Source: JAXMAF01 sp046350555 (GTDB taxonomy: Bacteria; Planctomycetota; Phycisphaerae; Phycisphaerales; SM1A02). Taken from it: DNA of 64,000 bases. Positions within the stretch are counted from its first letter, which is position 1. Every line of letters begins with the position of its first letter. The position numbers were made by a program, and so were the translations under genes. The notes beneath the pieces were generated by a model. The model was not told the origin of the DNA. It worked only from the letters and a program-made list of their open reading frames with translations, and did no database searches. The stretch covers positions 1-64,000 of the forward strand of contig JAXMAF010000013.1 in assembly GCA_046350555.1 (NCBI GenBank), read 5' to 3'. This document shows, piece after piece, positions 16,603 through 24,658 of this stretch.

Positions 16603-17712
16603 GTGAACACGAAGACTCGTCTGCGCGGGTTCACCATCGTCGAACTGCTGGTGGTGATCTCCATCATTGCTCTGCTCGTGGGCATCCTCCTGCCGGCCAT
16701 CGGCAAGGCCCGCGACGCAGCACTCACGACGCAGTCGCTGGCGAACATGCGGAACCTGTCGGCGGCCCACGCGGCCTACTCGTCCGACTGGTCCGACCGT
16801 CAGTGGACTGCGGTGGCCGACGATGTCGGCCTGTACTCGACGGGCGGAAACCCCTGCCCGAACTACCTCGCCGGCGGCGGCTGCCCGCCCCAGATGGTGC
16901 TCGGATGGGATGCCGACAGCACGCCGACGATCTGGGGCTACTTCCTCGGTTGCGGCGGCTACCCCGGCAACTGCGGCAACTGGACGGTCTACCAGCCAAT
17001 GGCCTTCACGCCGAACAACTCGTACGGCTCCTTCCGCCTGATCAACGTCGAGTCGTTCAACAGCTACCTCAACGGCCGGTTCTACGACCCGGTCTTCTAC
17101 GCCCCGAAGGATTCCGTGATCCTGGCCGGCGCCGAGAAGTACTTCGCGCTGCCAGACTCCTTCACGATCATCCCGCCGGACAACACCGGCAACATCCCGG
17201 CGATCTGGAACTCGAGCTACTGCTGCTCGCCGGCCGCGATGTGGAATCCCGAGGTGCTCTCCAAGAACACCACCACGAACAAGTACTACACGAACCCCGA
17301 CACGCTTCCGGCAGGATACAAGTCGCCGGCCGCCGGTCAGGCGCAGTACCCGGATCTCAAGACGCGCATGGTCGAGCACAACTGGCTCCAGCAGAAGCCC
17401 GGCAGCGACGTCAACTACAACTTCGCCGGCGGCTACACGCCTTGGTTCTTCAACCATGGCTTCAAGTCGTCTCCCGTCACGCTCTTCTACGACGGCCACG
17501 TGCAGGTCGTGGGTTGCGGCGACGCGATGGACGCCGACAGCCGCGCCAAGGCCGCGGTCGGTTCGGGCGGCCAGGGACTCTGGAGCCGCGACACGCCGCT
17601 GGGAACCAACGGCTACTACATCCCGCAGTCGTACGACTTCGTCGTCGACACGAGCTTCCACATCCTCACGCTCAACGGCATCCTCGGCCGTGACGTGATC
17701 GGCGTGAAGTGA
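16603..17712 (+). CDS. Type II secretion/prepilin-like exported protein (planctomycete pseudopilin family)
   Basis: The 369-residue product starts with a class III signal: basic leader (MNTKTRLRG) then FTIVELLVVISIIALLVGIL, giving the prepilin peptidase site G/F with Glu at +5. The pilin helix continues to about residue 60, and a globular Cys- and aromatic-rich domain follows with a C-terminal FYDGHVQVV segment like the H-X9-DG pattern of planctomycete pseudopilins. It is one of the families expanded in planctomycetes, and its role (pilus-like fibre or surface layer) is not settled. GGAAAGGAGAG lies directly upstream of GTG 16603. Monocistronic: a strong terminator follows at 17770. Confidence 0.88.
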   Translation: MNTKTRLRGFTIVELLVVISIIALLVGILLPAIGKARDAALTTQSLANMRNLSAAHAAYSSDWSDRQWTAVADDVGLYSTGGNPCPNYLAGGGCPPQMVLGWDADSTPTIWGYFLGCGGYPGNCGNWTVYQPMAFTPNNSYGSFRLINVESFNSYLNGRFYDPVFYAPKDSVILAGAEKYFALPDSFTIIPPDNTGNIPAIWNSSYCCSPAAMWNPEVLSKNTTTNKYYTNPDTLPAGYKSPAAGQAQYPDLKTRMVEHNWLQQKPGSDVNYNFAGGYTPWFFNHGFKSSPVTLFYDGHVQVVGCGDAMDADSRAKAAVGSGGQGLWSRDTPLGTNGYYIPQSYDFVVDTSFHILTLNGILGRDVIGVK

Positions 17713-17769
17713 CGCGGGATCCTCGCGGCGGCGATGCATGCCGCCGCATCTGGGTCGATCGATCTCACG

Positions 17770-17802
17770 CAGCGCCCCGCCGAAAGGCGGGGCGCTGTCT
17801 TT
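17770..17802 (+). terminator. Rho-independent terminator
   Basis: Perfect 12-bp stem CAGCGCCCCGCC/GGCGGGGCGCTG with a GAAA tetraloop, followed by TCTTTC, 57 bases after the pseudopilin stop. Confidence 0.9.
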
Positions 17803-17853
17803 CGTCGTGCGCGGGTGGCGACGAGCGTCGTGGTCGGTACCATCGAGGCAGCC

Positions 17854-19302
17854 ATGGCCACGATTCGCTGGACGATCGGAACAGTGACCGCAATCGGAAT
17901 CGGCGCGGCCGCCGCGATGCTCGCCGCCCGCTCGCATCCGGGCGCTCCGTCGGCGGCGCAAGCCCCGAAGGCGGACGCGCCGATCGTCGACGAAGCGAGC
18001 CTGCGCGAGCAGCGCGGCCATGTGCGGGCGCTCTCCGAGGCGTTCAAGGCGGCGGCCAAGGTCGCGGCGCCCTCGGTGGTCTTCATCAACACGGTCGACC
18101 GCGAGACGACGGTCATCGATCCCTACGGCATGCGCCGACAGTTGCGCGAGCCGCGCGAGCGACGCGGCGCCGGAACGGGGGTCGTCGTGACCTCGCGCGG
18201 CCACATCATCACGAACAACCACGTCGTCGAGGGCGCCGACGAGATCGTCGTGCGCCTCCACGACGGGCGCGAGCTCGTGGCCACGCCGGTCGGAGTCGAC
18301 GCCGACACGGACCTCGCCGTGATCAAGATCGACGCCACGGATCTCTCGCCGGCCACGTTCGTCGACTCCGATCAGCTCGACGTCGGCGAGTGGGTGCTCG
18401 CCATCGGCAATCCATTCGGCCTCGAGCAGACGGTCACCGCCGGGATCGTGAGCGCGACCGGACGGACGGGCATGGGGCTGGCGACCTACGAGAACTTCAT
18501 CCAGACGGACGCCGCGATCAACCCGGGCAACAGCGGCGGGCCGCTGGTCGATCTCGACGGCCGTGTCGTCGGCATCAACACGGCCATCACGACGCGCAAC
18601 GGCGGTTCGATGGGCATCGGCTTCGCCATCCCGGCGCGGATGGTCAAGCGCGTCACCGACGAGCTCATCCTCTCGGGCGTCGTCTCGCGCGGCTGGCTTG
18701 GCGTGCGGACGAGGGCCATCGTCCCGGACGAGGCCGCCGCGCTCGGTGTCGAGCCGCGCGGGGGCGTGGTGGTGGACGCCATCGGCGTCGACGGCCCGGC
18801 ACAGCGCGTCGGAATCCAGCCCGGCGACGTGATCCTGCGCATCAACAACCAGGTCATTCCCGACCGCGACGCGCTCATGCGCGTGCTGGGCGACCTGCCA
18901 CCGGATGCCAACGTCTCCGTGGAGTTCTTGCGCGCCGGGAAGCGCCAGACCGTCCCGGTGGTCCTCGCGGCGCGGCCCGCCGATCCAAACACGCCGATGC
19001 TCACCGGCCGCGAAGGACAGGAGTACCTCGGCCTCCAGCTTGCGCCGATCACGCCGAAGCTTGCGCAGCAGCTTCGCCTGTCCACCGATCGCGGCGTCGT
19101 CGTCTCGCGCGTGATCCCGCGCTGGCCGGCGGCTCGCGGCGGAATCCGCGCCGGAGACGTCCTCGTCCGCGTCGGCGAACGGACGATCGCCACCGTCGAG
19201 GACTTCGAGGCGGCGGTGCAGGCCCTGCTCAAGGAACAGGAGCTTCCGTTGACCTACCAGCGCGGCGGGCGCGAGGAGACCGTGGTCTTCCGGCAGCGCT
19301 GA
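17854..19302 (+). CDS. HtrA/DegP-type periplasmic serine protease
   Basis: The 482-residue product has a single N-terminal membrane/signal segment (MATIRWTIGTVTAIGIGAAA), a trypsin-like domain with catalytic His123 (TNNHVVE), Asp153 (DTDLAVIKI) and Ser227 (NPGNSGGPL), and two PDZ domains (about 285-375 with GWLGVRTR, and 395-475 with EYLGLQLAPI). This is the DegQ/DegP/MucD layout for envelope protein quality control. A TACCAT box ends 10 bases before ATG 17854, suggesting a very short or absent leader. The TGA stop forms the first bases of a PIR-1 element. Confidence 0.95.
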   Translation: MATIRWTIGTVTAIGIGAAAAMLAARSHPGAPSAAQAPKADAPIVDEASLREQRGHVRALSEAFKAAAKVAAPSVVFINTVDRETTVIDPYGMRRQLREPRERRGAGTGVVVTSRGHIITNNHVVEGADEIVVRLHDGRELVATPVGVDADTDLAVIKIDATDLSPATFVDSDQLDVGEWVLAIGNPFGLEQTVTAGIVSATGRTGMGLATYENFIQTDAAINPGNSGGPLVDLDGRVVGINTAITTRNGGSMGIGFAIPARMVKRVTDELILSGVVSRGWLGVRTRAIVPDEAAALGVEPRGGVVVDAIGVDGPAQRVGIQPGDVILRINNQVIPDRDALMRVLGDLPPDANVSVEFLRAGKRQTVPVVLAARPADPNTPMLTGREGQEYLGLQLAPITPKLAQQLRLSTDRGVVVSRVIPRWPAARGGIRAGDVLVRVGERTIATVEDFEAAVQALLKEQELPLTYQRGGREETVVFRQR

Positions 19303-19406
19303 TACGAACTCGAGTGGACCTCCATGCGCCCGGCCCCTTGCCAACAGCGGCCGCTCACGGCGAAACTGGTGGGTGGGGCGAGAGAATCAACGGGGACGCG
19401 CATGAG
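19300..19406 (-). repeat. PIR-1 copy 6 (full)
   Basis: Reverse orientation, TGATACGAACTCGAGTGGAC to GGGACGCGCATGAG. The first TGA is the stop codon of the HtrA gene. Confidence 0.9.
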
Positions 19407-19445
19407 GGAGCCGCGTCGGGGCCGCCATCGATCGCTCGAGGCCGC

Positions 19446-20192
19446 TCACGGCGGCAAGGTCGCCTCGCGCTCGATCGCCGTGACCGCGCACGTCGCGTCG
19501 GCAAGGTCCGGCAGGACGATCCTCGCGCCCGCGTCGCGCAGCCTGGCGGCGCGCTCGCCGCGCGCGACGCCAACGAAGCCGAGCCCGAGCGCGTTCGCCG
19601 CCCGGAGATCCCAGACGCCGTCGCCGACATAGACCGCGCGACGCGCGCCGGCCTCGACCTCGACGGCACGTTCGGCGCCGTCGCCGCGCTTGCCGTCATG
19701 GACGTCGCGCCGGTGCGCCCGGGCCATGGCCAGAAGGATGATCTCCTCGCGCGACAGCGCGTCGTCGGCGAAGGCGGCGGCGAGTCCTTCGACCTCCAAG
19801 CCGCCGCGCCCGAGCTTGAGTCTCGCCGAGCGCTGCCATCCGCCCGTCGCGATCGCCGCCATCCATCCGGCGCGGCGCAGCTCGGCGATCGCTTCGGCGG
19901 CGCCCGGCGTCGGCCGGAAGCGATCGGCCGGCTCCGCGGCGAGCAACTGAACGAACCGCTCGCGCAGCGCCTCGGCGTCCAGTGCGGTCGGTTCGCGCCG
20001 CAACCGCTGGCGGATCAGGTCGCCGAGGATCGCACCATCCGTCGAGTGTGAATACGAGCCCCAGTCCGTCGACATCCCGACGATCCCGAAGACCTCGGCC
20101 ATCGCCCGCGCATAGCAATCGTCGTCGACCGCCGACGTCTGCATCAGCGTGCCATCGAGATCGAAGATCGCCAGGCGTGCGGTGGGGCTCAT
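19446..20192 (-). CDS. HAD-superfamily phosphatase
   Basis: The 248-residue protein has HAD motif I (FDLDGTLM with nucleophile and acid Asp), motif II (IATGGW), and motif IV (YVGDGVWDLRAA), with a helical cap between motif I and II as in phosphoglycolate phosphatase-like members. A stretch of about 20 residues between motifs II and IV (HDGKRGDGAERAVEVEAGA) looks like an inserted loop and may loosen the substrate class. Substrate cannot be predicted. ATG 20192 gives the usual HAD distance to motif I. It is convergent with the HtrA gene across a PIR-1 copy. Confidence 0.85.
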   Translation of the reverse strand: MSPTARLAIFDLDGTLMQTSAVDDDCYARAMAEVFGIVGMSTDWGSYSHSTDGAILGDLIRQRLRREPTALDAEALRERFVQLLAAEPADRFRPTPGAAEAIAELRRAGWMAAIATGGWQRSARLKLGRGGLEVEGLAAAFADDALSREEIILLAMARAHRRDVHDGKRGDGAERAVEVEAGARRAVYVGDGVWDLRAANALGLGFVGVARGERAARLRDAGARIVLPDLADATCAVTAIEREATLPP

Positions 20193-20239
20193 GCGCGCTC
20201 CAATCGACTCACTCGCTCCATCCACGGGCCCGCTTCGCC

Positions 20240-20303
20240 CCGAGACGCGTCGCCGTTGCCTCTCGCGCGCGCCATCCCATTCCGCCGTGAGACTTCGCGC
20301 TGC
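20240..20303 (+). repeat. PIR-1 copy 7 (left half only)
   Basis: Matches the CGCGTC...TCTCGCGC...CCATTCCGCCGTGAGAC half of the consensus; the right half is missing, ending one base before the stop codon of the EVE gene. Confidence 0.65.
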
Positions 20304-20304
20304 G

Positions 20305-20916
20305 CTACCGACCGATGGACCGGACGATCTCGAAGTGCGCCGGCTCCACCGGCATGACCGAGAGGCGCTGACCCGGTCGCAGCACGAGCAGGCCGGCCAG
20401 CCGGGGATCGGCGCGCAGGTCGGCGAGCGAGACGAATCGCCCGAACTTCTCGACGAAGCCCAGGTCGACCATCACCCACACGGGCCGTTCGGGCGTCGAC
20501 CTCGCGTCGAAGTGGTCGCTGCGACGATCCCAGGCCGAATCGTCGGGATACGCGGCGCGGGCGATCCGCGCCACACCCGCGACACCCGGCGGCTCGGCGC
20601 TCGAGTGGTAGAAGAGGACCAGGTCGCCAACCCGCATCTGGTCGCGCATGAAGTTCCGCGCCTGGTGGTTGCGCACGCCGTCCCAGCGGGTGGACCCGTC
20701 GCGCCGCAGGTCGTCGATCGAGTAGCACGCCGGCTCCGACTTCACCAGCCAGTGGCGCGGGCCGCTTGCGCCCGCCGCCGACTTCGCCGAGGCCGGTGTG
20801 GTCGCCGCCCGCGCCGGACGCGAGGAAGAGGCGGCGGGCGACCGGGCGCGCCCGCCGGTCCGCGACCGATCGTTCGGCTGCGCACGCGACGAATCGCGGG
20901 AGGAGGGACGAGGCAT
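20305..20916 (-). CDS. EVE-domain protein (putative modified-base/nucleic-acid binding)
   Basis: The 203-residue product has a disordered, Arg/Ser/Ala-rich N-terminus (1-52) and an EVE domain (from HWLVKSEPACYSIDDL), including WDGVRNHQARNFMR and VGDLVLFYHSS, the signature of the YTH-related fold. EVE domains bind modified bases; many sit near restriction or DNA-processing genes. It is divergent from ruvB with only 23 bases between start codons and overlapping -10 boxes, so the two genes probably share a promoter region. Start fixed by TACCCT six bases upstream of ATG 20916. Confidence 0.88.
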   Translation of the reverse strand: MPRPSSRDSSRAQPNDRSRTGGRARSPAASSSRPARAATTPASAKSAAGASGPRHWLVKSEPACYSIDDLRRDGSTRWDGVRNHQARNFMRDQMRVGDLVLFYHSSAEPPGVAGVARIARAAYPDDSAWDRRSDHFDARSTPERPVWVMVDLGFVEKFGRFVSLADLRADPRLAGLLVLRPGQRLSVMPVEPAHFEIVRSIGR

Positions 20917-20922
20917 GGAGGC

Positions 20923-20932
20923 AGGGTACGCT
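20923..20932. promoter_or_regulatory. Overlapping divergent -10 boxes (EVE gene and ruvB)
   Basis: AGGGTACGCT contains TACCCT on the minus strand (6 bases from the EVE start) and TACGCT on the plus strand (7 bases from the ruvB start), sharing the central TA. Each promoter's -35 region would lie inside the other gene. Confidence 0.6.
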
Positions 20933-20939
20933 TCCGTCA

Positions 20940-22016
20940 ATGGCCAGGGATCGCATCGTCGCTCCGACCGCGCAGCATGTCGACGCGGAGCCTTCCGGCA
21001 CCGCGCTTCGCCCGGCGCGGCTCGCGGAGTACATCGGCCAGCGCGAGCTCGTCGAGCGGCTGTCGATCGCCCTCGCCGCGGCGCGCGAACGCAACGATCC
21101 GATGGAACACGTGCTGCTGCACGGGCCGCCGGGTCTCGGAAAGACGACGCTCGCCCACGTGATCGCCGCGGAGATGGGCACGCGCGCGTACGTGACGAGC
21201 GGCCCCGCGCTCACCAAGGCGGGCGACCTCGTGGGGACGCTCACCAAGCTCCAGCCCAACGACGTGCTCTTCATCGACGAGATCCATCGACTTCCCGCCG
21301 CGGTCGAGGAGTACATCTATCCGGCGATGGAGGACTTCAAGGTCGACTTCACCGTCGACAGCGGAATGCATGCGCGGGTCATCACGATCCGGCTCAAGCC
21401 GTTCACGATGATCGGCGCGACGACGCGGGCGGGCCTGCTCACGCAGGCGCTGCGCAGCCGCTTCGGCCTCTCGCATCACCTCGACTTCTATCGGACCGAG
21501 GACCTGATCGCGATCCTCACCCGCGCCGTCGCCAAGCTGGGCATGTCCACGATGGGCGACGACGCCGTCGAGACGATCGCCGCGCGCAGCCGAGGAACGC
21601 CGCGCGTCGCCCTTCGCCTGCTGCGCCGTGTGCGCGACTTCGCCCAGATCCGCGCCAAGTCCGATGCAAGCAGCGCAGTCGTCGCCGAGGCGCTCGAGCT
21701 CGAGGGCGTCGATCGACTCGGGCTCGACGACCTCGACCGCAAGTACCTGCGGACGATCGCGACGACCTACGAGGGCGGTCCGGTCGGACTCGAGGCGATC
21801 GCGGCAACGCTTGGCGACGACGCCGGCACGCTCGAGGACGTGGTCGAGCCGTACCTGCTTCAGATCGGTTTCCTTGCACGAACCCGCCAGGGCCGCCGAC
21901 TGACCGCGGCCGGCGCCCACTATGTCGGCTTTTCTCCGCGCATCGGCCTTTCTTCGATCGATCCGGCGTCGCCTTCGGCGATACTGTTTTCCCCCGACGA
22001 CGACGCGACCCAGTGA
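20940..22016 (+). CDS. ruvB: Holliday junction branch-migration ATPase RuvB
   Basis: The 358-residue protein is full length with all RuvB landmarks: LAEYIGQRELVERL, Walker A GPPGLGKTT, Walker B LFIDEIHRL, sensor 1 MIGATTRAGLLT, arginine finger region LRSRFGLSHHLDFY, and the winged-helix DNA-binding domain (DDLDRKYLRTIATTYEGGPVGLEAI). RuvB hexamers pump DNA through RuvA-bound junctions in recombinational repair. RuvA and RuvC are not adjacent. The start is supported by the leaderless-type TACGCT seven bases upstream. The C-terminal tail after GRRLT is slightly longer than usual (about 40 residues). Confidence 0.98.
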   Translation: MARDRIVAPTAQHVDAEPSGTALRPARLAEYIGQRELVERLSIALAAARERNDPMEHVLLHGPPGLGKTTLAHVIAAEMGTRAYVTSGPALTKAGDLVGTLTKLQPNDVLFIDEIHRLPAAVEEYIYPAMEDFKVDFTVDSGMHARVITIRLKPFTMIGATTRAGLLTQALRSRFGLSHHLDFYRTEDLIAILTRAVAKLGMSTMGDDAVETIAARSRGTPRVALRLLRRVRDFAQIRAKSDASSAVVAEALELEGVDRLGLDDLDRKYLRTIATTYEGGPVGLEAIAATLGDDAGTLEDVVEPYLLQIGFLARTRQGRRLTAAGAHYVGFSPRIGLSSIDPASPSAILFSPDDDATQ

Positions 22017-22139
22017 TGTCCGCCGGCGCCGCGCCCAGACGGCGGCGGCATCATGAACGAGCCTGAATCCGAAGACCAGATCCGAGAAGCGGATCGGACG
22101 AGGAGATCAGACGAGGGGGACCGGACGAGGGGGAAGCGC

Positions 22140-24305
22140 ATGCGGCTGACGATTCCTTGGAAAATGGTCCTGGCGACGTCGATCCCGCTCGCCGCGGTGG
22201 CCTTGGGCGTCGGCATGCTGGCGTATCGCGCAATCGCCCTGCGCAGCACGGCCGAGCTCGAGGCGCGGACGCAGCGTCTCGCCGAGAGCATCGCCGCCCA
22301 GCTCAACGCACAGGTGACCGCAGCGGCGCAGGTCGCCCGCTGCACGGCCTCGTTCGTCGCCGCCGCACCCGACCTCTCCGAGGCGCAGATCGGCGAGGTG
22401 CTCGCGTCGGCGCTGCGCGAGGAGCCGATCATCTACGGCGCGTGCGTCGCGTTCGAGCCGTACGCCTTCGACCCGCAGCGCCGACTCGTTGCACCCTATG
22501 TCTTCCGCCGCGACGGCGAGGTGCGCACGATGGACGTCGGCGCCGAGGCGTACGACTACACGGAGGAGAAGTGGGACTGGTACCGCGCTCCGCGCGAGAC
22601 GGGGCGACCCGCCTGGACCGAGCCCTACTTCGACCTCGGGGCGGGCGACACGCTGATGTGCACCTACGGCGTGCCGATCGTGCGCGACGGGACGACCATC
22701 GGCGTGGCGACCGTCGACGTCCCGATCGCCGAACTCCAGCAGCGGCTCTGGATCGATCGCTTCGAGGCGGGCAGCTTCTTCCTGCTCAGCTCGCGCGGCA
22801 CGTTCGTCTCGGCGCCGGACGCCTCGCTGGTCCGCACGACGACCCTCGCGGAACTCGCGGCCCGCGAAGGCCGCGACGACCTGCGCCGGCTGTCGGAACT
22901 GATGCTGGCCGGGCGGCGGGGCATCATGCACATGAACGGGTTCGGCGGCGCGACGGCGGGCCGAGCGGGCGCCATGGCGGGCGACGCCGGCGATCGAGCT
23001 TCCTCCGTCGCGACCTCGACGAGCGCGCCGACCACCGCCGACCGACCGGGCCGGCCGACGTGGTTCGTGGTGGCTCCCGTGGCGACGCCGCGCTGGTCGC
23101 TCGCGGTGATGCTGCCCGATGTCGAGGCCCTCAGCGACGAGAAGCGCGAGTTCGACGGCAGCGTCACCACGCTGGCGCTGGCCACCGCCGCGGTGCTCGG
23201 CTGCGTGTGGCTCGCCGGTCGCCGGGTCGCGCGACCGATCGACGACTTCTCGCGCACCGCGGACGCGGTCTCGCGCGGCAACCTCGACGTCGTGGCGCCG
23301 GTCGTTCCCGGCCGCGACGAGCTCGGGGCGCTCTCGACGTCGTTCGATCGAATGATCGGCGAGCTTCGCAGGCGGAACCCGAAGGAGCTGCGCGAGCAGG
23401 TCGAGCGCGAGGTTCGCGCGGAGGTGCGCTCGCAGCTCGAGGCCCAGGTCGGCGCGCAGCTCGAGTCCCGGTTCGAAGCGCAGCGTCGCGAGACGCAGGC
23501 GATGATCGAGGAGCGCGTCGAGCTCGAGGTCGCCCAGCGCCTGGCGCGCGAGGTCGCCTCGACCGGAAGGCGGCTCGTCGGCCCGACGGCGCCGACCGAC
23601 GAATCCCCCGCCGAGGCGTCCGCGGACGGCGACGACGAGGCTGTCGACCCGCGCGATGGCGCCGCGCCTCGTGACGGCGACATCCTCCGCAACGCTCCCG
23701 GCGCCGCCCGCACGGACGTCCCGGACCGCGCGCCCGACCCTGCGCCGTCGGCGAGCGCGGGCCGGCGCAGCGCCGAACGACCGCCGGATCGCTTTCGCGA
23801 CCGGTTCGATCTCCGGCGCAGCGGTGGCGATCCACTCGAACACAGCGGCGACCTGCTCGACGCGGTGACGCGCCGCGACGGATCGGTGATCCTCCTCGCC
23901 ATCGGCGCCGCCGGCGCGGGGCTCGCCGCATCGACCGCCGCCATCACCGTGCGCATGCTGCTGCGCGGACTCGCCGAGGCGACCGACGACCCGGCGCGCA
24001 TGCTCGTCGAGGCGGCGCGCCTGGCGCGCGGGCTGGCGCAGCCCGTCTCCGCGGCGGTGGCCGTCTGCCGACCCGACGAGGGCCGCGTCCAGGTCGCCAT
24101 CGCCGGCGACTCGGGCGCCAAGGTGATCCGCGCCAACGGCGATCCGGTCACGATCGCCGCCCCCACCGAGGCGATCGGCGACACGGTCTCGCCAAGTCCG
24201 CCCGCGACCGCGACGGTGTCGCTCGGTCCGGGCGATCGACTGACCCTGCGATCGCGCAGCAACCGACACGGCGACGTGGCGATGTGGACGTTGACGCGGC
24301 GTTGA
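22140..24305 (+). CDS. Cache/HAMP membrane sensor with degenerate PP2C-like output domain
   Basis: The 721-residue protein has TM1 (residues 8-28), a periplasmic double-Cache region (about 35-330, with IIYGACVAFEPYAFD and WYRAPRETGRPAWTEPYFD), TM2 (about 340-360), a HAMP domain (RRVARPIDDFSRTADAVSRG), a charged coiled coil (about 413-470) and a C-terminal SpoIIE/PP2C-like fold (VILLAIGAAGAGLAASTAAI). The metal-binding Asp residues of active SpoIIE phosphatases (GD.xGxG) are replaced by Ala/Gly, so the output is probably non-catalytic. ATG 22140 is chosen since GAGGGGGA precedes it and TM1 follows; an in-frame ATG at 22053 is an alternative. It follows ruvB and ends at a bidirectional terminator. 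Confidence 0.85.
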   Translation: MRLTIPWKMVLATSIPLAAVALGVGMLAYRAIALRSTAELEARTQRLAESIAAQLNAQVTAAAQVARCTASFVAAAPDLSEAQIGEVLASALREEPIIYGACVAFEPYAFDPQRRLVAPYVFRRDGEVRTMDVGAEAYDYTEEKWDWYRAPRETGRPAWTEPYFDLGAGDTLMCTYGVPIVRDGTTIGVATVDVPIAELQQRLWIDRFEAGSFFLLSSRGTFVSAPDASLVRTTTLAELAAREGRDDLRRLSELMLAGRRGIMHMNGFGGATAGRAGAMAGDAGDRASSVATSTSAPTTADRPGRPTWFVVAPVATPRWSLAVMLPDVEALSDEKREFDGSVTTLALATAAVLGCVWLAGRRVARPIDDFSRTADAVSRGNLDVVAPVVPGRDELGALSTSFDRMIGELRRRNPKELREQVEREVRAEVRSQLEAQVGAQLESRFEAQRRETQAMIEERVELEVAQRLAREVASTGRRLVGPTAPTDESPAEASADGDDEAVDPRDGAAPRDGDILRNAPGAARTDVPDRAPDPAPSASAGRRSAERPPDRFRDRFDLRRSGGDPLEHSGDLLDAVTRRDGSVILLAIGAAGAGLAASTAAITVRMLLRGLAEATDDPARMLVEAARLARGLAQPVSAAVAVCRPDEGRVQVAIAGDSGAKVIRANGDPVTIAAPTEAIGDTVSPSPPATATVSLGPGDRLTLRSRSNRHGDVAMWTLTRR

Positions 24306-24318
24306 TCATCCAATGCAA

Positions 24319-24342
24319 AAACCCCGGTGGAAACCGGGGTTT
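24319..24342. terminator. Bidirectional Rho-independent terminator
   Basis: Stem AAACCCCGGT/ACCGGGGTTT with a GGAA loop, between the sensor gene (plus) and tRNA-Cys (minus). The minus direction ends in TTTTT, the plus direction in TTT. Confidence 0.85.
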
Positions 24343-24360
24343 GGCAAGGAGGCCTGGACA

Positions 24361-24434
24361 AGGTCGCGGTGGGATTTGAACCCACGAATAACGGATTTGC
24401 AATCCGTCCCCTTGGGCCACTTGGGTACGCGACC
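24361..24434 (-). tRNA. tRNA-Cys (GCA)
   Basis: Cloverleaf on the minus strand: acceptor GGTCGCG/CGCGACC, anticodon stem ACGGA/TCCGT with loop TTGCAAA (anticodon GCA), T arm with GTGGG TTCAAAT CCCAC, discriminator U73 as required for cysteine. CCA is not encoded. Confidence 0.97.
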
Positions 24435-24551
24435 GCACGGCGTGAGCAAGGCGGAATGATCGCACGACCCGGCCGAGGAGTCAACGGTCCTCCGATCGCC
24501 GATTGCCGGTCGCCGACCCGCGATCGGCGATGAGCGACCGGCGGCCGGGGT

Positions 24552-24658
24552 CATACGCGTCCCAGTTGACTCTCGCGCCCCACCCAACCCAGTTCCGCCG
24601 TGAGCCGCCGCTGTGGGCAAGGGGTCGAACGCATGGAGGTCTCTTGGAATCCGTATCA
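24552..24658 (+). repeat. PIR-1 copy 8 (full, near-consensus)
   Basis: CATACGCGTCCCAGTTGAC to GGAATCCGTATCA. Its right end supplies the TGA stop of the GH57 gene (24656-24658). Confidence 0.95.
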
